DNA of 64,000 nt, from contig CM066043.1 of NCBI GenBank assembly GCA_033557465.1, positions 107,188,278 to 107,252,277 on the forward strand. The letters run 5' to 3'. Numbering within the stretch: position 1 is the stretch's first letter; every line of letters starts with the position of its first letter. The notes under the pieces were generated by a model that saw nothing but the letters and a program-made list of their open reading frames with translations, had not been told where the DNA came from and searched no databases. The stretch comes from Ichthyophis bannanicus. Its lineage: Eukaryota > Chordata > Amphibia > Gymnophiona > Ichthyophiidae. Of this stretch, positions 42,422 to 54,065 are shown in pieces. Made by a program: the position numbers and the translations under genes.

Positions 42422-44226
42422 ATGCGTGGCTCCTTCCAGTCAACCTTAGCACTTGCCAAACAAGATTACTACATCCATCTGAACAGCTCCCTTGCCTCTG
42501 ATCCTCGCTGTCTCTTTAATACCCTCAACTCCCTCCTCAAGGTCCCCCCGCCCCCAATCCCACCCTCCCTTTCAGCCCAAACCCTAGCCGACTACTTCCA
42601 CGACAAAATCCACAAGATTACCCTCCAGTTCCCTCCCCTCCCATTTACCTCCCCTCCTCCCCAATTCTCCTCCCCCACCCATACTCCCTCTGCTACCCTC
42701 TCCTCCTTCCCTCCGATCTTGAGGAAGAAACTGCACTCCTGTCCTCCTCCAAACCCACCACCTGTTCATCAGACCCTATCCCCATCCATCTCCTACGTTC
42801 CATCCCCCTCACCATTGTCATCTCCATCACTCATATCCTCAACCTCTCACTCTCCACTGCAACTGTCCCCGTTGACTTCAAACATGCTGTTGTCACACCC
42901 CTCCTCAAGAAACCCTCTCTTGATCCCACATGCCCTTCTATCAACCCATCTCCCTCCTTCCCTTCATATCCAAACTACTAGAACGAGCAGACCACTGTCG
43001 CTGCCTCAACTTCCTCACCTCCCAAGCCCTCCTCGACCCACTTCAATCCGGCTTCCGTCCTCTTCACTCCACTGAAACGGCACTCACAAAAGTCACAAAT
43101 GACCTGTTCCTGGCTAAATCCAAGGGCCTCTATTCTATCCTCATGCTTCTTGACCTTTCTGCTGCCTTTGACACCGTTGACCACGACCTTCTCATCACCT
43201 TCTCCTTGCTTGGCTTCAAGGACTCCGTACTATCCTGGTTCTCCTCCTACCTCTCCCATCGCTCATTCAGCGTATGCTTTGGTGGCTCCTCCACCCCGCT
43301 TCATGTAGGTGTACCCCAGGGATCTGTCTTAGGCCCCCTCCTCTTCTCTCTCTATACGCAAGGCCTTGGTGCCCTTATCTCCTCCCATGGCTTTCAGTAC
43401 CATCTCTATGCCGATGACTCACAAATCTACCTCTCTACACCTAATATTTCCCCGGCAACCCCGTCCAAGATCTCTGCCTGTCTTTCGGACATCGCTGCCT
43501 GGATATCTCATCGACGACTGAAATTGAACATGTCCAAGTCTTTCCACCTAACTCCTCCCCCCCACTTCCTCCTCTCTCAATCCATGTTGATGGATCTACT
43601 ATCCTTCCTGTTCCCTCGGCCCGTAATCTCGGGGTTATCTTTGACACCTCTCTCTCCTTCTCTGCTGATATCCAGCTTGTAGCTAAGACCTGCCGCTTCT
43701 TTCTCTACAACATTAGCAAAATCCGCCCCTTCCTCTCTGAACACACTACCAAAATGCCTATCCACGCCTTAATCTCCTCCCGCCTCGATTACTGCAGCCT
43801 ACTCCTTGCTGGTCTTCCCGTGAGCCACCTCCTTCCCCTTCAATCTATACAAAATCACGCTGCTCGACTAATCTTCTGCCAGCCTCGCCATGCCCATGTT
43901 ACTCCTCTTTTCAGATCACTTCACTGGCTCCCGGTCCAGTTCCGCATCCAATTCAAGCTTCTCCTGCTGACCTATAAATGCACTCACTCTATGGCCCCTC
44001 AATACCTCTTATCTCTCCCTACGTCCCCTCTCGAAATTTGCGTTCCGCTAACAAATTACTTCTATCAATGCCCTTCACCCGCACCGCTAACTCCCGACTA
44101 CGTTCATTTCACCTTGCTGCACCTCACGCCTGGAACAACCTACCTGTGTCTGTGTGCCAAGCACCCTTCCTGGCCCTCTTTAAGTCCAGGCTGAAGACCC
44201 ACCTCTTCACCATTGCATTCAGATCC
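42422..44226 (+). pseudogene. L2-D reverse transcriptase and C-terminus
   Basis: After a proline-rich linker (42422-42900), the frame 42930-43682 carries [52 protein letters not shown] (motif A), [18 protein letters not shown] (motif B) and [12 protein letters not shown] (motif C, both Asp kept). After a shift come [16 protein letters not shown] sequence and 43754-44226, with ISSRLDYCSLLLAGLP and PLFRSLHWLPVQFRIQFKL. The catalytic core is open in one frame, but the protein as a whole is interrupted. Confidence 0.85.
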
Positions 44227-44495
44227 TGAATCCTTCCTCATCCCACCCTAACCCCCATCAACGTTTTGACCAACTTCAGACTAAACTGCACCACACCATA
44301 CCTTGCGTAGAACCGATTAACACTCTACACTGTTTTTAACTAATATACTACTCTAACTAGATTGTAAGCTCCGATGAGTATGACTCTGACGGGCAGGGAC
44401 TGTTTCATGTATGCTGACTACCTCTTGTAGATTAGGTTAGCTGTGCAGCGCTGCGTGTGTGGCACTCTAGAAGTGCTAAGTAGTAGTAGTAGTAA

Positions 44496-45620
44496 TTAAG
44501 TGGCAGGACTCAGCAGATGTGTTGGGGTAGTATTTATTCACCTGTTCATTCAGTTGCCACCAGAGTTCCCGAGGGGTCTAGCTTGTCACCTGTTTTGTTT
44601 AATGTCTGTCAACCTTTGCAGAGTTGATTGAAGCCTTAGTTTTACTGTATATATGCCGATATATACATTTTTAGTATGTTCACTGATGAATGGGATGGGG
44701 AGGTACAGAAATTGAGGGCTGGTTGAGGGTGTAATAAATTGAAACTAATCTATTCTAAAGCAATTACTGTGGCTTCACTGCCCTCATGTTATGCACAGTA
44801 TTCCACAGGTGGTTCTGTCGGATGTTGTTTTGAATCCATTTAAGCAAGTTAAAGTTCTTGGATTGGTGCTGGATTCTACATTGACAGTAGAAGGACAATT
44901 TGCTGTAGTAATGAAATGATGCTGGTACCGCTTATGTAATATCCAATACCCGGCCCCCTTACTTTGAGCAAACTGACCTTATGACAGTAGTACATGCCTG
45001 GGTGACCTCAAGGCTTGATTTGTTGCAATTCCTTATATATCATTTTCACAAAGTGTTATCTTAAGAGATTGCATTTGTTACAGAACAGCACAACAAGGTT
45101 GGTTACTGGTACCAGCCTGTTGAACTACAATCACCCCTACTTTGAAGGGGTTTCATTGGTTGCTCATCGAATCCAGGATCAAATTTTAAAATTTTGGTCC
45201 TGGATTTTTTAAAATATGTTGCAGTTTAACACCTGACCCACTGGCTGCTTGTGTATACTAGTATTTCCCTAGCCAAAATTTGCACTCTGGAAAATGGGGC
45301 TTATTAGTAATTCCAGGGGTATATACATCTGGTTGAAGCTAAATGTTGTGCCTTTTCTTGCATAGGTCCAACACTCTGGAATATTCTTGTTAAAAGGTTA
45401 AGAAACATTTGTGATAACGTGTTTTTGTAAGCAATGCAAGGCATGGTTGTTTCAAGCTGTGTATGTTTCCTGCTGGACTGGTGGCTGCTCTGTTTCTGTT
45501 TCATGCATCTGTTATTTTTGTTTTTTGTTTTGTTTTTCTTTAGTTTTTCTTTTGTAAACCATCTTGTCTCATAGAAGAGATGGTATAAAAATAGAGTTAA
45601 ATGCATAAAATAAATATAAA
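44496..45620 (+). pseudogene. L2-like element 'L2-C', C-terminal part and tail
   Basis: It continues L2-C from 32979: LSGRTQQMCWGSIYS, then TRVPEGSSLSPVLFNVC (motif B; family GVPQGS), remnants of motif C near 44655, VKVLGLVLDSTLTVEGQ (thumb), SRLDLLQFL and TLWNILVKRLRNI near 45375. The 3' end (45550-45617) has gtaaaccatcttgtctcata, gagatggtataaa and an A-rich tail of L2 type. Multiple stops and shifts. Confidence 0.72.
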
Positions 45621-45624
45621 TCAC

Positions 45625-47153
45625 TTTGATCACCATTCTCTACCTTTTCTAATTGTACTTTTTGACATGTGGAAATCAGAATTGCACACTATACTCAAGA
45701 TGTGGTCATACCATGGAGCGGTACAGAAGCATTATGTTATTCTTTGTTTTATTCTCTTTCTTTCCTAATAATTCCTAACATTACTTGCTGTTTTGGTCGC
45801 TGCCATCACACACTGAACAGAAGATTTAAACATTGTCCCTTTTCCTAGGTAGTAACTCATAATTTGGAACCTAGGATTGTGCAGTTGTTGATGGGTTATT
45901 TTTCTCTGCATGCATCACTTTGCACTTGCCAAATTTAAATTTTATTTTCCATTTTGATGCCCAGTCTCCCAAGAATCCCTCCTTCAATTTCTCACAATCT
46001 GCATGCAATTTAACAGCTTTGAATTATTTGGTGTCATCTACAAATTTAATCGCCTCACTTGTTCCCAATTCCAGATCACTTATAAATGTTAAAAAGAACT
46101 GGCCCCAGTCAATGTTCCCGCTAACCTGTGCTGGGTCCGCCACCAACATTCCTGCCAGCGGGGGGAAGTGCAGAGCGATCGACCCTGGGTCTAACACACG
46201 CCGCAGCACCCTCGCAATGTTCTCTTTAATCTGTGCCGGGTCCTCTGCCGGCATTCCTGCCGGTGGGGGGGGGGAACAGAGCGTCGATCGCTCTGCATCT
46301 CCCCCTGCCGGCAGGAATGTTGGTGGCAGACCTAGCACAGGTTAGCGGGAACATTGGCCCCAGTACATATCTCTGGGGTACCCCACTATTTACCTTCCTC
46401 CATTGAGAAAATTAGCCATTTAACCCTACTCTGTTTTCTATCCCTTAACCAGTTACCAGTCCGCAATAGGACATTGCCTCCTATGCCATGACTCCTTTAA
46501 TTTCCTCAGGAGTCTTTCATGTGAGACTTTTACCAAATGTTTTCTGAAAGTCTAAATACTCTATATCAACTGCCTCATCTTTATCCACTTGTTTATTCAC
46601 GCCTTCAAAGACATTAACAGATTGGTAAGGCAAAAAGTCCTTTGGCTAAATCCATGTTGACTTTGTCCCATTAAAACATGTTTTATGCGTTCAATAATTT
46701 TGCTCTTTAAAATGGTTTCTACCATTTTGCCCTGCACTGACATTGGGCTCGCTGGTCTGTAGTTTTCCTAGATCACCCCTTAAACTCTTTTTAAAAACTG
46801 GTGTTACGTTGGCCATCCTTCAATCTTCAGATAACATAGATTAAAATAAGATAAATTAAAATAGATAGATTAAAAATGACTAATAGTAATTCTGCAGTTT
46901 TATCTTTGAGTTCCTTCAGTATTTTCTGGCCAGTTTTCTACTCTTTAATTTGTCAATTTGTTATACATCTTCCGGTTTCACTGAGATGCGATTTAGAACT
47001 TCTGATTAATAACTTTTCTTGGCATGGGTAGCTTTCTTGTATCTTCCTTAGTAAAGACTGAAGCAAAGAATTAATTCAGTATCTCAGCTATAGCCTTGCC
47101 CTCCCTGAGTGCCCTTTTATCCCTTGATCATCACCCTAATGGTCCCTGATTCT
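45625..47153 (-). mobile_element. Decayed CR1-A copy
   Basis: The antisense of CR1-A ORF2 is recognisable throughout: ttgcacactatactcaagat (C-terminus), tttcattttccattttgatg-like and tgtcatctacaaatttaatc (motif C region), agatccctgg-like, caattttgctctttaaaatg and actgaagcaaagaattaatt. It is much more diverged than the copies at 35 and 57 kb, so older. It is interrupted by a MITE (46110-46356) and cut at 47154 by a DIRS left end. Confidence 0.85.
46110..46356. mobile_element. hAT-like MITE (247 bp)
   Basis: The termini caatgttcccgctaacctgt and its complement acaggttagcgggaacattg extend to about 50 bp of near-perfect inverted repeat (through gccaccaacattcctgcc). Exact 8-bp duplications gccccagt flank it (46102-46109, 46357-46364). 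The interior has a second, diverged direct copy of the left terminus (caatgttctctttaatctgt, near 46217). No transposase is encoded. An 8-bp duplication and short TIR suggest hAT, but the TIR start is not one I can assign to a named family. Confidence 0.9.
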
Positions 47154-47473
47154 CCAGGACCAAGCAGGAAGTCAGTCCTCACATATGGGTGACGTCGGCG
47201 TCGACGGAGCCCCCATGTGGAGCATTTCCCCAGCTTTCAAAGAAAGCCTTTGGGAATGTAGGCACGCATGCGCAGTCCCCTTCCCACCCAAAGGTGCGAT
47301 CTTGCTCAGTCTGCTTTTTTCCGTGGAGCCCTACGGACGCCTGTCCTTGTCACCCGTGAAAAAAGTTGTGTTTTCCTGCGTTGGGTCGAGTTTTTCATCG
47401 GTTCAACGTTGGTTCCTTTCCTGCCTGGACTCGGTACACCGGTGCCGAGCCTGGATCTCTCTTTTTCGGAGCA
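47154..47473 (+). mobile_element. DIRS left end, solitary
   Basis: The left terminus ctccaggaccaagcaggaag is followed by cacatatgggtgacgtcggc, catttccccagctttcaaag and ctttgggaatgtaggcacgc. It matches 4719-5000 better than 21227-21400, so it belongs to the same DIRS family as that left end. No gag or other DIRS part follows; at about 47474 it passes into plus CR1-B. The left flank is CR1-A. Confidence 0.8.
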
Positions 47474-47850
47474 GGTTTAAAGATCTAAATATATTTATTT
47501 TGGAAAAAGGGCGAGAGAGGGAAGATATGACAAAAGTTTAAATACCTCCATAGTATAAATGCCTAGAAAGCAGGCCTCTTTCAAATTGAAAGGAATCTCT
47601 GGAATGAGGGTGAAAGGGGATAGACTCAGGAGTAATCTAAGGAATACTTTTTTTTATGGAAAGAGTGGTAGATCCATGGAATAGTATGCCATTGGAGGTA
47701 GTAGAGATGAAGACAGTATCTGAATTCAAGAAAGCATGGGATGAGTACAGAGGTTCACTGAGTGAGAGCAAGAGATTGTAGATCTTAGTAGGTGGTGCAC
47801 ATGGACACACTGATAGGCTACATAATCTATATCTGCTGTAATTTTCTCTG
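47474..47850 (+). mobile_element. CR1-B 3' end
   Basis: It aligns with the last third of the 55873-56757 copy: LKDLNIFILEK, the ggaatgagggtgaaagg stretch, aaagagtggtagatccatgg and ctgaattcaagaaagcatgg. It ends in a 3' tail of tttctata-like repeats. ORF2 remnants carry stops. Confidence 0.8.
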
Positions 47851-48657
47851 TTTCTATATATATATGTAAAGTATAGGGAAGTAAAATGTCCTATAAAAAT
47901 GGTGCCAATCTTCAATATCTTAGATTTAGTATTGTCCACTTCATCCCTAACCCCACTAATGACTCAGATTAGTCATTTCTTCCTAACTTCACTGACTGAA
48001 CCAGATTTATTTCCATGTTCATAAAACTTCAACTTTGTGTATCTGAGACTTTTTAAAAATTTATCTACGAAACTCTCTACCTTCATTATTTGGACAAATA
48101 ACTGCCCTTTCACTCCTCGTCTTAGCTGCAAGTCAGTGCAGAAGTGTAACAGAATTTGCAGGAATCTGACAGGAGTCGCAATATGAAAGTTTCTGCTGTT
48201 ACCCCTGGAACTGGGCCAAGACTACTCACTCACTTCATATAGGCTACATTTTAAATCCTTTGCAACCCAAGCTAGATTTGAACTGGTGCATTAGAGTTGA
48301 AAATTTTGTAATGTAATGCAACTCCCCCGAGTTATCTCTAGTCAATAATCAATGCTCACAGAATAGCCTTAAAACAACTAGTCTTATGCAAAAGTTCTAG
48401 TTTCTGAACTTTGTCAATCATAGCTTGCTTTTTAACACTCTTGGCCTTTTTAAGATTATTGATATAGACTATTACGTGGCCCCTCTATGCCACTTTATAG
48501 GTCTGTCAGCCTAGGGTCAGACTGTAGTATGATGAGGGCTTGTGACTATTAAACTCTGTAATTGCATCTATAATAAGCATTTGAAAAGTCAAGTCTCCTG
48601 AGATTAAAACAGAGTCTCCAGCTAAAGCTGGGTCTTTATACGGCAGAAAAATCAAAA
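47851..48657. other. Unassigned sequence, target of the L1/Tx1 insertion
   Basis: No recognisable repeat or gene. It continues after 54252, on the other side of the L1/Tx1 element, and the joined sequence also shows nothing recognisable. Confidence 0.5.
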
Positions 48658-48672
48658 GCTAAAGAAATGGGG
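48658..48672. repeat. Target-site duplication, left copy
   Basis: gctaaagaaatgggg, identical to 54237-54251. With preceding A residues the match is 19 bp (48654-48672). The length is typical of L1-type TPRT. Confidence 0.92.
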
Positions 48673-48817
48673 AGGCGGAGCCAGCAGGGCTTTCAAGATG
48701 GCTGCATAAAAGCTTAGCTCCGAGGCCCCCGGTCAAGAATCCTGCAAATATTGGAGTGCAGTTAACTCAAAGTGTTTTCTATTTGTTGCGGGACTATCCT
48801 TTATCAGTGGAGGCAGG
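48673..48817 (+). promoter_or_regulatory. L1/Tx1 5' leader
   Basis: 145 bp between the target duplication and the ORF1 start. It begins aggcggagccagcagggctt followed by tcaagatggctgc. The aagatgg motif near the start recalls the YY1-type element of L1 5' ends; internal promoter activity is inferred. Confidence 0.45.
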
Positions 48818-49666
48818 ATGTCGAGTGCTAAACCTACTAAATTGGACTTCGTCAACCCCACAAACTCCGGCTCCAAAAGGCCGAAATCAGACCCTCTCTC
48901 GCCTCACAAGTTGACCTCTCCCCGAGAATCGGAGGACTCTCTGAAAGAAGTTCTAGGAGAGATACGGGCGGTGAAGGGCCTGGTCGTTGCAAACGGCGAC
49001 GCCATAGCGAAAGTTCAAGCTGAAGTATCTGAAATGAGAGCTCAGATCCGAGGCCTATCGGAGCGCATTGATAAAGTTGATGCAGAAGTCAATGCGCACT
49101 CAGCCCAGTTGACCTGCCTGAATAAGACCGTTAAAAGAGTGGAGAGTTTGGAACAACAGCTGGAGGACCTGAACAATCGCGGTAGGAGAAACAACGTGCG
49201 GCTCATAGGCCTCCCGGAGGGCGCTGAAGGTGCAGATCTCTCAATGTTTCTCAGCAAGCTGATCCCCGCGGCATTACAACTTACCTTCCCGGTGCCGCTC
49301 GAATTCGAAAGAGCGCACAGAGTCCCGTCGCAAAGAAGCCTGCATGCGAAGGGCCCTAGACCGGTGATCTTTTGTCTGTTAAAGCATCAACAGGCTGTTC
49401 AGATTCTCGCAGCGGCTAAGGCTCAGGACTCTGTGTCATATGAGGGCAGGAGTATATCTTTTTTCCCGGACCTGTGTAAAACGTCTGTGGATAAACGGCG
49501 GAGATTTCTGGCGATGAGGCCGCGGCTGCAACAGCTTCAGGCGAGATATGGCTTGCTATACCCTGCACGTCTCCGAGTTACTTACCACAACGTTACTAAG
49601 ACCTACGATGACCCAAGGGATGTCCTACAATTTCTTGAAGAGCAAGAAGGCCTCAAGATGCAATAA
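48818..49666 (+). CDS. L1/Tx1 ORF1p (Transposase_22 type), intact
   Basis: This 282-residue protein has a basic Ser/Pro-rich N-terminus (1-40) and a long coiled coil (about 45-120: SLKEVLGEIRAVKGLV to VKRVESLEQQLEDLNNR). The RRM-like domain starts GRRNNVRLIGLPEG (about 122) and includes FERAHRVPS and KGPRPVIFCLLKH. The C-terminal domain has YEGRSISFFPDLCKTSV, DKRRRF, YGLLYPARLRVTY and a DPRDVLQFLEEQEG end. L1 ORF1p trimerises by its coiled coil, binds element RNA and acts as a chaperone in the cytoplasmic RNP. Domain order and length are typical of the family. The ATG at 48818 is the first in the leader and gives the full coiled coil, so the start is credible. No inactivating change is seen. 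Confidence 0.93.
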   Translation: MSSAKPTKLDFVNPTNSGSKRPKSDPLSPHKLTSPRESEDSLKEVLGEIRAVKGLVVANGDAIAKVQAEVSEMRAQIRGLSERIDKVDAEVNAHSAQLTCLNKTVKRVESLEQQLEDLNNRGRRNNVRLIGLPEGAEGADLSMFLSKLIPAALQLTFPVPLEFERAHRVPSQRSLHAKGPRPVIFCLLKHQQAVQILAAAKAQDSVSYEGRSISFFPDLCKTSVDKRRRFLAMRPRLQQLQARYGLLYPARLRVTYHNVTKTYDDPRDVLQFLEEQEGLKMQ

Positions 49667-50288
49667 CTGGGCCTCTGCTTTCTGGGCCAGCCTCTCCAAA
49701 GGACGCAGGACTTTGGTTTTCATAGTCTGATAGTTTCTTCGGGTTGAGCAGGCTGAGTTGTCTTCACTGTATTTTAGGGCCTTCTGTTTTCAGTGTTATT
49801 ACGATTGTGGGAACATTGTTATGTGAGTGGGGGAATCGAGGGAGGGGAGCGGGATCTACCCTGCTCTTGTAGAGGGAGGCAGGTATGTGGATGCCTTAAT
49901 TCTTGCTGCTCTTTGTTTTCTCTCTCTCCCTTTCATTTCACCTGAATATATTCTCATGTACGGTGAATTTGTGTTGATGCTTAAGTTTCTTCTGGGCACT
50001 AATAGTTTTGTAGATGTATAAGGAGACTGGTGGGATGTTAAGAATCGTACAAGGTTATAGCTATGTTGGATCTTTGTTAGCTTGTGTGGGTTAACTGTTC
50101 TGTAACATGGGGGGCATCGGGTGGTCTTCTTGATACGCTACTGGCTCACCCAGGGTATACCTCCGTATTGTGGGGGAGATATTGGGACCTTGCAAACCTC
50201 TTTTCCTTGAGATGTGGCACGAGGGTCATGTTCCTGCAGCGGATCCAGAGGGGACCTCAGGAGGACGTGAGTACCTTCCCATTCTGAT
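49667..50288 (+). other. Inter-ORF region of the L1/Tx1 element
   Basis: About 620 bp without a credible gene. Two short frames (49827-50021, 50084-50287) have no motif. Long inter-ORF spacers occur in some Tx1-type elements. How ORF2 would be translated from here is not evident. Confidence 0.5.
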
Positions 50289-53200
50289 ATGCCCTCAATC
50301 AAAGTATTATCCCTTAACGTAAAGGGCATTAAGAATCCTATTAAGAGAAAAAAGATTCTAACTTACTGTCAAAAGCAGGGGGCTGAAATAGTGCTTCTCC
50401 AGGAAACGCATCTCAGTGATAAAGAGTCTTTGAAACTGACAGGGAAGCACTACTCTCTCATGTCATATGCAGCTGCTATGGGAAAGAAAAATGGGGTTGC
50501 GATACTGTTCAAACGCTCCAGTGCCATACAGCTGTTATCTTCTAGAGCTGATCCAGAGGGAAGGTGGTCCTATGTGCAAATCAAAACTGCCAAGCGACAA
50601 ATGTTAATAGTCAATGTCTATGCACCTAATTGTGACAACCCTTGTTTCTTTTCAAAACTGGCAGAGGCGCTGCTGGAGTTTTATTTTCTTCCTGTTATTT
50701 TTTGGGGGGACTTCAATTTGGTCCTTGATCCCTTACTGGATTGTCAGCCGTGTCGAGCTCCACGACGAAGCAGAGCAGCCGAAGTCCTCCTTTCCATGAT
50801 GGAAGATATGGGAATGGTCGATATCTGGAGGATTCTTCACCCCCAAGAAAGAGATTACACTTTTTATTCGCCCCCGCACGGGTCGCATTCGAGGATCGAT
50901 TTCTTCCTGGTGTCCAGGTCGGTTGCTGCGGATATCAGGTGCGCTGAGATTCTGAGCACACATATATCAGATCATGCTGCGATAATGCTTGAATTGGAGC
51001 CATCAGTAGAGTCTGTCAAAGGTGGTGGCTGGTTCTTCCCCAGGTCGCTGTTGGCTGAGGAACCCTTTCGTCAGCATGTAAAACAGGCCATTTCAGAATA
51101 TTTTGCGATAAATTCCCCGGACGATACCTCCATTTGGGCATGGTGGGAGGCCTTTAAGGCGTCCATCCGAGCAAAGATTTCCAGCTATGTCATAACAAAC
51201 ACGCGGAAGGCGAAAAGAGAGCTAGCGGATTTGGATTTACAGATCAGGGCAGGTGAGAGGCTACTACAACGTCAGTACCGTGCGGAGGTCCTTACTAGGC
51301 TTCAACGGCTGCGATATCGCTATAATCTGTTACTCAGCAATGAGGTGGAACAGAAGGTCTTTGAGCAGAATGCGTGTTACCATACAGAAATGAACAGAGC
51401 TGGTAGGCTACTAGCTGCTCATCTTAAGCCTCGCAAGGAGAAATCACACATAGTGTCCTTAAAAGACGAACATGGAAACTCTCAGGAGGGTAATGCCCAG
51501 ATAATGGAAATCTTTAGAAGTTTCTACTTGCAATTGTACTCCTCTGAAGGAGTTGGCGATGTGCCCGATGTGGAGCGTTTCTTGGAAGGGATAATGCATC
51601 CAACAGTGGATGAGGCTCAGGCTGCCTTGCTTGGCAAAGACATAGAACAAGAAGAACTTCGGGAAGCAATGTCTGCAATGCAAAGCGGTAAGGCTGCGGG
51701 CCCCGACGGTATCCCGAGTGAGTTCTATCGAACATTTGCTCCAGAATTGTCTCCCCGTTTATTGACCTATTTTCAACGGCTTCAAGACCAAGCACCTGAT
51801 ACAGGGGCATTTGCGGAGGCCACGATAGTGGTACTTGAAAAGCCTGGAAGGGATCCGACGCTAGTGGGTAACTACCGACCCATATCTCTCTTGAATGCCG
51901 ACTATAAGCTCTACTTGGCTATACTGGCTGGGCGGCTTAACAGAGTGCTTCACACGCTTGTCCACCCGGATCAATGTGGTTTTGTGATGGGAAGATCCAC
52001 GGCGGATAACTCTAGACTTCTGTGTTCCCTCCTGGATGTGGCAGAACGCTGCGACTCGCCTCTTGTAGGCCTGTCCCTGGATGCTGAAAAGGCATTTGAC
52101 AGACTGGAATGGCCTTTTCTTTTCCAAGTACTGGAGTGGTTTGGACTACCCAGGAAATACATAAATATGATACAGGTGCTGTATTCTCACCCATCTGCTA
52201 GAATCCTAGTTAATCAAGAGCTTTCCCGGTCCTTCAGCCTGCGGCGAGGTACACGACAAGGGTGCCCGATGTCGCCCCTCTTATTCAATCTGGCATTAGA
52301 ACCTTTGGCGCTGTTGGTGCGGCAATCCAGCGACATTCACGGCATCAAGATTGATGACCTTCACATTAAGCTTTCCGCCTACGCCGATGATCTTATGTTT
52401 TTTTTACGACCATTCTCCATATCTCCCTTACTTAAGTTGATTGACAAATATGGTAAATATTCAGGTTATAAGGTGAATTGGTCAAAATCAGTGGCTTTCC
52501 CCCTTAACACCCAGGCTAGTAGCAGCCTTGTGCAGGAGTTTTCTTTCCAATGGGCAGCTGGCCCTATAAAATACTTAGGAGCTCAATATGTTGCTCCCTT
52601 GGAGGAAACAGTGCGACTCAACGTGGACCGAATAAAAGAGATTGCCGATCATTTACACTGCAATGGTCCCCGCTCCACTTATCGTGGTGGGGACGGCTGG
52701 AATCCATCAAGATGGTGCTTATGCCAAAAATAACTTATATATTGGGAATGATACCTATTGTGCTTCCGATATCTGTCTACAAGGGGATCGAACGTACTCT
52801 GAGTGTTTTTCTCTGGAACGGAAAGACTCCTAGGATAGCTCTACGGAAACTGAAAGCGGGAAAGGAGAAGGGGGGGGGTCCACTTTCCTGATTTCCACTG
52901 GTACCACTTGGCAGCGATACTTAAGCAAGGCAGTCTTTGGACGTCGACAGAATCACCTGCTTATAAGCCTACCTGGTTAGCCCTCAAAGAGCGGCTTTGC
53001 CACCCGTACCCGATGCGATGTGTTATGGGAATGAAATTTCCAGAGTCTTGTAAGATGGGGAGCATAATTGTATCTACGCAAAGTGCTTTTCAATCCTTTA
53101 TCCCACTCATTGCAGCAGAGAATCCGCCTTCTCTCCTCCTGCCTATATGGTACAATCCGGGTTTCAAGATTCACTCGTCCCCTTTTGCATGGACTGCGTG

Positions 53201-54065
53201 GCAGAGATGTGGCATTTGGACAGTGGGGCAGCTGATAGCCGGCGGTCAATGGAAATAGTTTGGAGCGCTACGCGCGGAATTTGGATTGCCCTCAACGTGT
53301 TATTTCCAATGGCTTCAACTTAGGCACTGTCTTTCACGGTCAGGGATCCGGCCTGGAGAATGTACGCCTAGCTGGGGCCTAGCGGAGATTATGATGAACC
53401 TGACTGTCAAGAAAGGTGGAATTACAACTATTTATGCGCTTTTTCGTGCGCAGGGCCCAAGCCAACTGCAGGGTCTAAGCAAACTCTGGGAAGAAGAAGT
53501 AGACTCACCTTGGTCTCCAAAGTCTTGGCGCTTGTTTTGGGGGCCGGTTCTGCGTGCTTCCAGATCGGCGGCGCTTACCCAGTCGATGTTTTTTTTTGCC
53601 CATCGGACATTCATAACTCCTGTAAAGCTGGCCAAGTGGTCCTCGACCAAATCCTCCATGTGCTGGTCTTGTCAGCTAGCGGTGGGTACCATGAGGCACA
53701 TGTTCTTTGAATGCTCTTTCGTTCAGGGATTTTGGGTGTCAGTCTGGGACAGGATTCAGAAGGTATTGGGTTACTCTGTTCCTCTAACGTGGCGCATAGT
53801 CGCGTTGCGATCGCTGGCAGGAATCCCACAGTTAGATAAAGAACATTTTTTTATCCTGAACTTTATGATGGCTATCGCCATCAAAACGATATTATTTTGC
53901 TGGAAGGACGCCTCTAAGCTCACTTGGCTTCTTTGGTGGAACCTAGTCTGTCTTTTTAGCAGATATGAAAAAATTCAGGACAAAGCTCTTATTTTAAGGG
54001 GGAACAGAGTTAATCCTAATAAATGGGCCGCTTTGGATCGCTATGCAGGTGCTGCAGTAAGCTAA
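50289..54065 (+). pseudogene. L1/Tx1 ORF2p: endonuclease, reverse transcriptase, zinc knuckle; frameshifted
   Basis: The open frame 50289-52733 (814 residues) starts MPSIKVLSLNVKGIKNP. Endonuclease motifs are LLQETHLSDKE (Glu), IVNVYAPN, WGDFNLVLD, HSRIDFFLVS and SDHAAIMLELE (His). The RT has GPDGIPSEFYR, NYRPISLLNADYKLY, LSLDAEKAFDRLEW (motif A), RGTRQGCPMSPLLFN (motif B) and AYADDLMFFL (motif C, both Asp kept). Near 52670 the frame shifts (continuing SIKMVLMPKITYILGMIP to FLWNGKTPRIA), shifts again at the poly-G run 52871-52878, and meets a stop at 53256. The last part (to 54065) includes CWSCQLAVGTMRHMFFEC, the C-x2-C-x8-H-x4-C knuckle. All catalytic residues I can see are present, so decay is recent. 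Confidence 0.92.

Larger units (their letters stand above)
32980..44495 (+). mobile_element. L2-clade LINE 'L2-D' with tandem-repeat 5' end, itself carrying insertions
   Basis: The element starts with five 73-bp repeats (32985-33355), a 5' block shared with L2-A (cagagggccctttggcgtgg), and a long degenerate tandem leader (33560-34400). It is interrupted from about 34936 to 41163 by L2-F with CR1-A and by an RTE. The endonuclease (about 41410-42373) and RT (about 42900-44226) follow. The 3' end carries a (TAG)n-type tail (aagtgctaagtagtagtag). It is inserted between TTT and TTA codons of L2-C, where the reading frame rejoins exactly on removal. Several frameshifts make it inactive. Confidence 0.75.

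Noticed and set aside
46024..46338. 104-codon minus frame
   Set aside because: Most of it is the palindromic MITE read through into CR1-A remnants.
47851..48657. Host exon in the non-repetitive islands (also 54252-55030, 61748-62691, 63516-64000)
   Set aside because: I found no frame with recognisable protein similarity, no convincing splice-bounded segment and no codon bias. Absence of evidence only; transcript data would decide.
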